This document shows positions 5,469 to 7,483 of a stretch of 7,483 nt of DNA, in pieces (position 1 is the stretch's first letter; each line of letters opens with the position of its first letter). A model generated the notes under the pieces. The model did not search any database. It was not told the DNA's origin and saw nothing but the letters and a program-made list of their open reading frames with translations. A program made the translations under genes and the position numbers. The stretch comes from Methanoregula sp. (GTDB lineage Archaea; Halobacteriota; Methanomicrobia; Methanomicrobiales; Methanospirillaceae), in contig JALOBP010000118.1 in NCBI GenBank assembly GCA_023228295.1, positions 1-7,483 of the forward strand. The letters run 5' to 3'.

Positions 5469-5990
5469 CTACCGGAGCCGGACATCCGCCTTCAGCACAA
5501 TGGCGTGTTTGATTGTAAACATCCCCATGCATTTCCCAAGAGCATACTCTTTGAGATCCTGAACCTGAATATCAGTTACATCACCACTGACATCCATGAT
5601 GACCCGGTATTCTGTAATGAGCGGGCATTCACCAAGGTCAAACTGTGCGGTATAATCAAGGTCTGCTTCGACTCTGGTCTTCACCGATGTGAGCCGGAGG
5701 TTCCGCATGGCAGCCTCGGTCACAAACGTGCTGGAGTAACACGCGGCAAACCAGAAAAGGCCGAATGCCATCGGGCCTGGCCGGACACCGGGACCGGCAA
5801 AGTTCGGGTGGCTCGCTTCCATGGTGTAGGTGCCATCTTTTACTTTTACCGTTGAACGGAACTGAGATCCTCCATCTTCAAAGAGCCAGTCTCCTTCGAT
5901 CTTTGCCGTGAACTTTGCTTCTGCGGGTTTTGCCCGGATCTCTTCTTTATACGCGATAACCTGAGCGGTATCGATGTTATTCAGAGTCAT
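5469..5990 (-). CDS. OsmC/Ohr-family protein
   Basis: This 173-residue protein matches the OsmC fold. It has a beta-rich N-terminal half (strand pairs about 25-60), the central helix RPGPMAFGLFWFAACYSSTFVTEAAMR (70-96, Cys84 on the helix), a following strand (103-116) and a second cysteine, Cys154, at the start of the last helix-strand unit. In the family these two cysteines form a peroxidatic/resolving pair that reduces organic hydroperoxides with a dithiol donor; archaeal relatives may act on other sulfur species instead. Cys122 is extra. The ATG at 5990 lies about 23-25 bases from a TATA box with no ribosome site, so the mRNA is probably leaderless. It is the first gene of a two-gene operon with the C_GCAxxG_C_C protein. 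A 13-bp palindrome at the transcription start suggests a repressor. Confidence 0.87.
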   Translation of the reverse strand: MTLNNIDTAQVIAYKEEIRAKPAEAKFTAKIEGDWLFEDGGSQFRSTVKVKDGTYTMEASHPNFAGPGVRPGPMAFGLFWFAACYSSTFVTEAAMRNLRLTSVKTRVEADLDYTAQFDLGECPLITEYRVIMDVSGDVTDIQVQDLKEYALGKCMGMFTIKHAIVLKADVRLR

Positions 5991-5993
5991 GAG

Positions 5994-6016
5994 TAAACAC
6001 TGTTTAGTTGTTTATA
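5994..6016 (-). promoter_or_regulatory. TATA box and candidate operator of the osmC operon
   Basis: On the minus strand CTATAAA (6017-6011) lies the right distance from the ATG at 5990 for a leaderless transcript. Between the two sits the perfect inverted repeat TAAACA-G-TGTTTA (6006-5994). A dimeric repressor bound there would block polymerase entry, a common archaeal arrangement. The palindrome is directly seen; the regulator is unknown. Confidence 0.5.
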
Positions 6017-6063
6017 GTCAGAGTAAAAATAATTTATTAAAAAGTTGTGGCTCTGGTTCAGAG

Positions 6064-6151
6064 TGAGTTAACAGCGCAATGGTGAGGATCGTCTGACGAA
6101 ACGTTTAATGATGACGTGACACCATCGCGCCGACATTTTCCCCTGTCTTTT
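6064..6151 (+). ncRNA. Candidate small structured RNA in the osmC-fwd gap
   Basis: A good TATA box, AATTTATTAAAAAG (6031-6044), predicts a plus-strand start near 6062-6070. Just after this comes GCGCAATGGTG (6074-6084), which pairs at 10 of 11 positions with CACCATCGCGC (6120-6130). The 35-nt loop holds a second hairpin, TCGTC (6089-6093) with GACGA (6095-6099). T-rich sequence follows (6134-6151), and a T8 run at 6199-6206 after GTGTTCAACAC (6179-6189) offers a second end. No frame longer than a few codons is inside. It could be an independent RNA or, if the transcript continues, part of a long leader of the fwd operon. The TATA box could also serve the opposite strand. Confidence 0.3.
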
Positions 6152-6244
6152 TCACACAAGTTCCATGAATTAACGCCGGTGTTCAACACATATCCATATT
6201 TTTTTTACTACGAACCTATTTAACAAATTCATTGAACTTCGATC

Positions 6245-6270
6245 AAACATTCCAAATGTTTATTAATTTA
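6245..6270 (+). promoter_or_regulatory. Probable promoter of the fwd operon with adjoining palindrome
   Basis: TTTATTAATTTA (6259-6270) is the best TATA box near fwdG and predicts a start near 6290-6295 and a leader of about 35 bases. It is directly preceded by a perfect 17-bp inverted repeat, AAACATT-CCA-AATGTTT (6245-6261), occupying the position of the TFB recognition element. A regulator binding there would either help or block TBP/TFB. Another TATA candidate is CTATTTAACA (6217-6226). Confidence 0.42.
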
Positions 6271-6327
6271 AGTGAACAACTGATCGCTATCCAAACAAAC
6301 AAATTAACTTTCTATTGTGTGATGTGC

Positions 6328-6591
6328 ATGGCGTTTTCAGTACATGTAAACATGAACCGCTGTACCGGTTGCGGGAACTGTGTGGTTTCCTGCCCGGTCA
6401 ACGCGCTCGAGCTCTATACGCTCGACCCGGTAACGAAAGAGAAGATCTACCATGTCAAGGATGGCAAGTCCATCAGCATGGATGTGAAGATGGAACTCTG
6501 TGCCGGCTGCGGCGTCTGTGTTGGCGCCTGCCCGTATGGTGTGATTACCCTCTCCGGCAAGGGAGAGACCGGGATGCTCGGGATGAGCTAA
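6328..6591 (+). CDS. fwdG: Formylmethanofuran dehydrogenase subunit G (two 4Fe-4S ferredoxin)
   Basis: This 87-residue protein is a dicluster ferredoxin: Cys12-x2-Cys15-x2-Cys18-x3-Cys22-Pro and Cys58-x2-Cys61-x2-Cys64-x3-Cys68-Pro, each with the tight spacing of a low-potential 4Fe-4S site. About 35 residues, including a VKDGKSISMDV turn (43-53), separate the two clusters, as in the FwdG/FmdG electron-wiring subunit, which passes electrons from ferredoxin to the CO2-reducing catalytic subunit. I chose ATG 6328, which leaves a usual FwdG length. ATG 6322 (two codons earlier) is possible, while the frame open to 6232 would add about 30 residues of AT-rich translated leader and is unlikely. The ribosome site is weak (GTGAT 6319-6323). 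The next gene starts 16 bases after the stop. Position directly before fwdD and fwdB decides the assignment over a generic ferredoxin. Confidence 0.88.
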   Translation: MAFSVHVNMNRCTGCGNCVVSCPVNALELYTLDPVTKEKIYHVKDGKSISMDVKMELCAGCGVCVGACPYGVITLSGKGETGMLGMS

Positions 6592-6607
6592 AACCTGGAG
6601 GAGAAGA

Positions 6608-7018
6608 ATGCCGAAAATTTCCCTGAATATGATCACGCAGCGTTCCATTGAGGAAGGCGCTGCCATGGAGAAGGGCAAGACCAACCCGGACTACTTCGAT
6701 GCCTGCTCTATCTGCGAGATGCACCCGGACGACATGAAGAAAGCCGGTATCTGGAAGAACACCAATGTCCTTGTCACGAGCGAATGTGGCAGCGTCATTG
6801 TGAAGGCAATCACCGCAACCCAGTACGTCCCCCCGGGCCTTGCCCACATCCGGCAGGGTGTCTGGGCAAACCAGGTAGTCCCGCCCCGGACCCAATCGAC
6901 CGGCACCCCGCAGTACAGCGGGTTTCCGGTAACTATCGAACCAGCCCCGGATGAGAAACTGAAAACCGCCCTCCAGCTTGTGCAGGGCTCGGTCGGACTC
7001 TGGAAAGGAGGCCAGTAA
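6608..7018 (+). CDS. fwdD: Formylmethanofuran dehydrogenase subunit D (molybdopterin-binding)
   Basis: This 136-residue protein is the small subunit that completes the binding site for the bis-molybdopterin guanine dinucleotide cofactor of formylmethanofuran dehydrogenase; it corresponds to the C-terminal domain of formate-dehydrogenase-like enzymes. It opens with LNMITQRSIEEGAAMEKGK (6-24), then CEMHPDDMKKAGI (36-48), a strand pair VLVTSECGSVIVKA (54-67), and GLAHIRQGVWANQVV with PPRTQSTGTPQYSGFPVTIEPA (77-113), the stretch that in the family contacts the pterin dinucleotide. Its length fits the family (about 130 residues). A strong ribosome site, GGAGGAG (6597-6603), sets ATG 6608. The pathway step is the first of methanogenesis from CO2: reduction of CO2 with methanofuran to formylmethanofuran in the cytoplasm. 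Whether this is the tungsten (Fwd) or molybdenum (Fmd) isoenzyme cannot be settled from the sequence. Confidence 0.92.
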   Translation: MPKISLNMITQRSIEEGAAMEKGKTNPDYFDACSICEMHPDDMKKAGIWKNTNVLVTSECGSVIVKAITATQYVPPGLAHIRQGVWANQVVPPRTQSTGTPQYSGFPVTIEPAPDEKLKTALQLVQGSVGLWKGGQ

Positions 7019-7020
7019 TT

Positions 7021-7483
7021 ATGCCAAAACTGATCAAAGGTGTCGGATGCCCGTACTGCGGGTCATCCTGCGACGATATTGAAGTACTGGTCTCGGATGA
7101 CGAGACCAGGATCCTTGAGGTGCACAATGCCTGCATCATCGGGACGAACCTGTTCCACCACGCAAACGACCCAACCCGCCCGCGGCTCCCGCGCCAGCGC
7201 CAGCCGGACGGCTCGGTGAAGGAGATCCCGTACGAGGAGGCGATCGATTATTTCGCAAAGACGCTCCTTGCAGCCAAAAAACCCCTCATTTACGGTTTCG
7301 GATCCACCAACTGCGAGGGTATGAGCGCGGTCGGCCGGATTGCAGAGAAGGCAGGCGCAGTGCTCGACAACTGTGCAACCATCTGTCACGGGCCTTCATT
7401 CCTTGCCATGTTCGACAACGGGTACCCGAGCTGTACACTCGGTGAAGCCAAGAACCGTGCCGATGTCGTGGTCTTCTGGGGAT
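7021..7483 (+). CDS. fwdB: Formylmethanofuran dehydrogenase catalytic subunit B, 3' end outside the window
   Basis: The first 154 residues of the catalytic subunit are present and the frame is open at the window edge. The N-terminal 4Fe-4S site reads Cys10-x2-Cys13-x3-Cys17-x20-Cys38 (VGCPYCGSSCDD). The metal-ligand residue is Cys122 in CATICHGPS (118-126), encoded by TGT; some methanogens have selenocysteine (TGA) here, so this is the non-selenium form. LIYGFGSTNCEG (89-100) and ADVVVFWG (147-154) are typical of the molybdopterin oxidoreductase fold. The subunit reduces CO2 to formate, which travels to subunit A for transfer to methanofuran. It starts 2 bases after fwdD, with AGGAGG (7006-7011) as ribosome site. 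The gene order G-D-B suggests that A and C follow outside the window. Confidence 0.94.
   Translation, partial: MPKLIKGVGCPYCGSSCDDIEVLVSDDETRILEVHNACIIGTNLFHHANDPTRPRLPRQRQPDGSVKEIPYEEAIDYFAKTLLAAKKPLIYGFGSTNCEGMSAVGRIAEKAGAVLDNCATICHGPSFLAMFDNGYPSCTLGEAKNRADVVVFWG

Noticed and set aside
6079..6133. C/D-box guide RNA (ATGGTGA, CTGA, ATGATGA, CCGA boxes)
   Set aside because: Two of the four boxes deviate from consensus, the first guide interval is only about 7 bases, and the long stem would pair the C box itself.
6232..6327. Upstream extension of fwdG by 32 codons
   Set aside because: AT-rich, contains the likely TATA box and palindrome, and exceeds the usual FwdG length.
7384..7386. Possible selenocysteine codon at the active site of the formylmethanofuran dehydrogenase
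   Set aside because: The codon is TGT (Cys122), so the enzyme is the cysteine form. The nearby YedE/YedF-like genes are therefore not explained by this enzyme needing selenium.

Overview
The window looks like chromosome of a hydrogenotrophic methanogenic archaeon, most likely of the order Methanomicrobiales (a Methanoregula-like organism is my guess from codon and gene style; it has not been checked). The strongest evidence is the right end, which opens a tungsten/molybdenum formylmethanofuran dehydrogenase operon (fwdG-fwdD-fwdB, the last cut by the window edge). Signals are archaeal: AT-rich TATA boxes about 25-30 bases before several start codons (some genes probably leaderless), T-tract terminators, and GGAGG/GGTGAT ribosome sites inside operons.

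Positions 1-4166 form a sulfur-handling island. A divergent, truncated gene on the minus strand (1-430) is a small siroheme/4Fe-4S sulfite-reductase-like protein. It faces an unrecognised 190-residue protein (515-1087) across a shared 84-bp promoter region. Then follow two half-size YeeE/YedE membrane proteins (1286-1825, 1828-2349), a TusA/YedF-type sulfur carrier with an unusual CPYC site (2366-2593), a 414-residue protein that reads as a DsrH-DsrE-DsrF (TusB-TusD-TusC) fusion (2659-3903), and a second TusA-like protein with no CPxP motif (3918-4166). The reading that fits best is uptake of a sulfur species through the YeeE/YedE pair, hand-over to small carrier proteins, and persulfide relay through the fused Tus/Dsr protein, possibly towards or from the siroheme protein. 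That scheme is inference.

Positions 4167-4965 (about 800 bp) hold no gene I can support. They contain a perfect 20-bp inverted repeat around an 81-bp centre with its own hairpin, a third diverged copy of the same motif, and a 14-bp palindrome: a small repeat element or its remains.

Positions 4966-5990 are a two-gene minus-strand operon: an OsmC/Ohr-like protein followed by a C_GCAxxG_C_C redox protein. A 13-bp palindrome sits between the TATA box and the osmC start codon. The 337-bp divergent gap 5991-6327 separates this operon from the fwd operon. It carries a candidate small RNA (TATA box, imperfect 11-bp stem, T-tracts) and a 17-bp palindrome abutting the best TATA box of the fwd operon.
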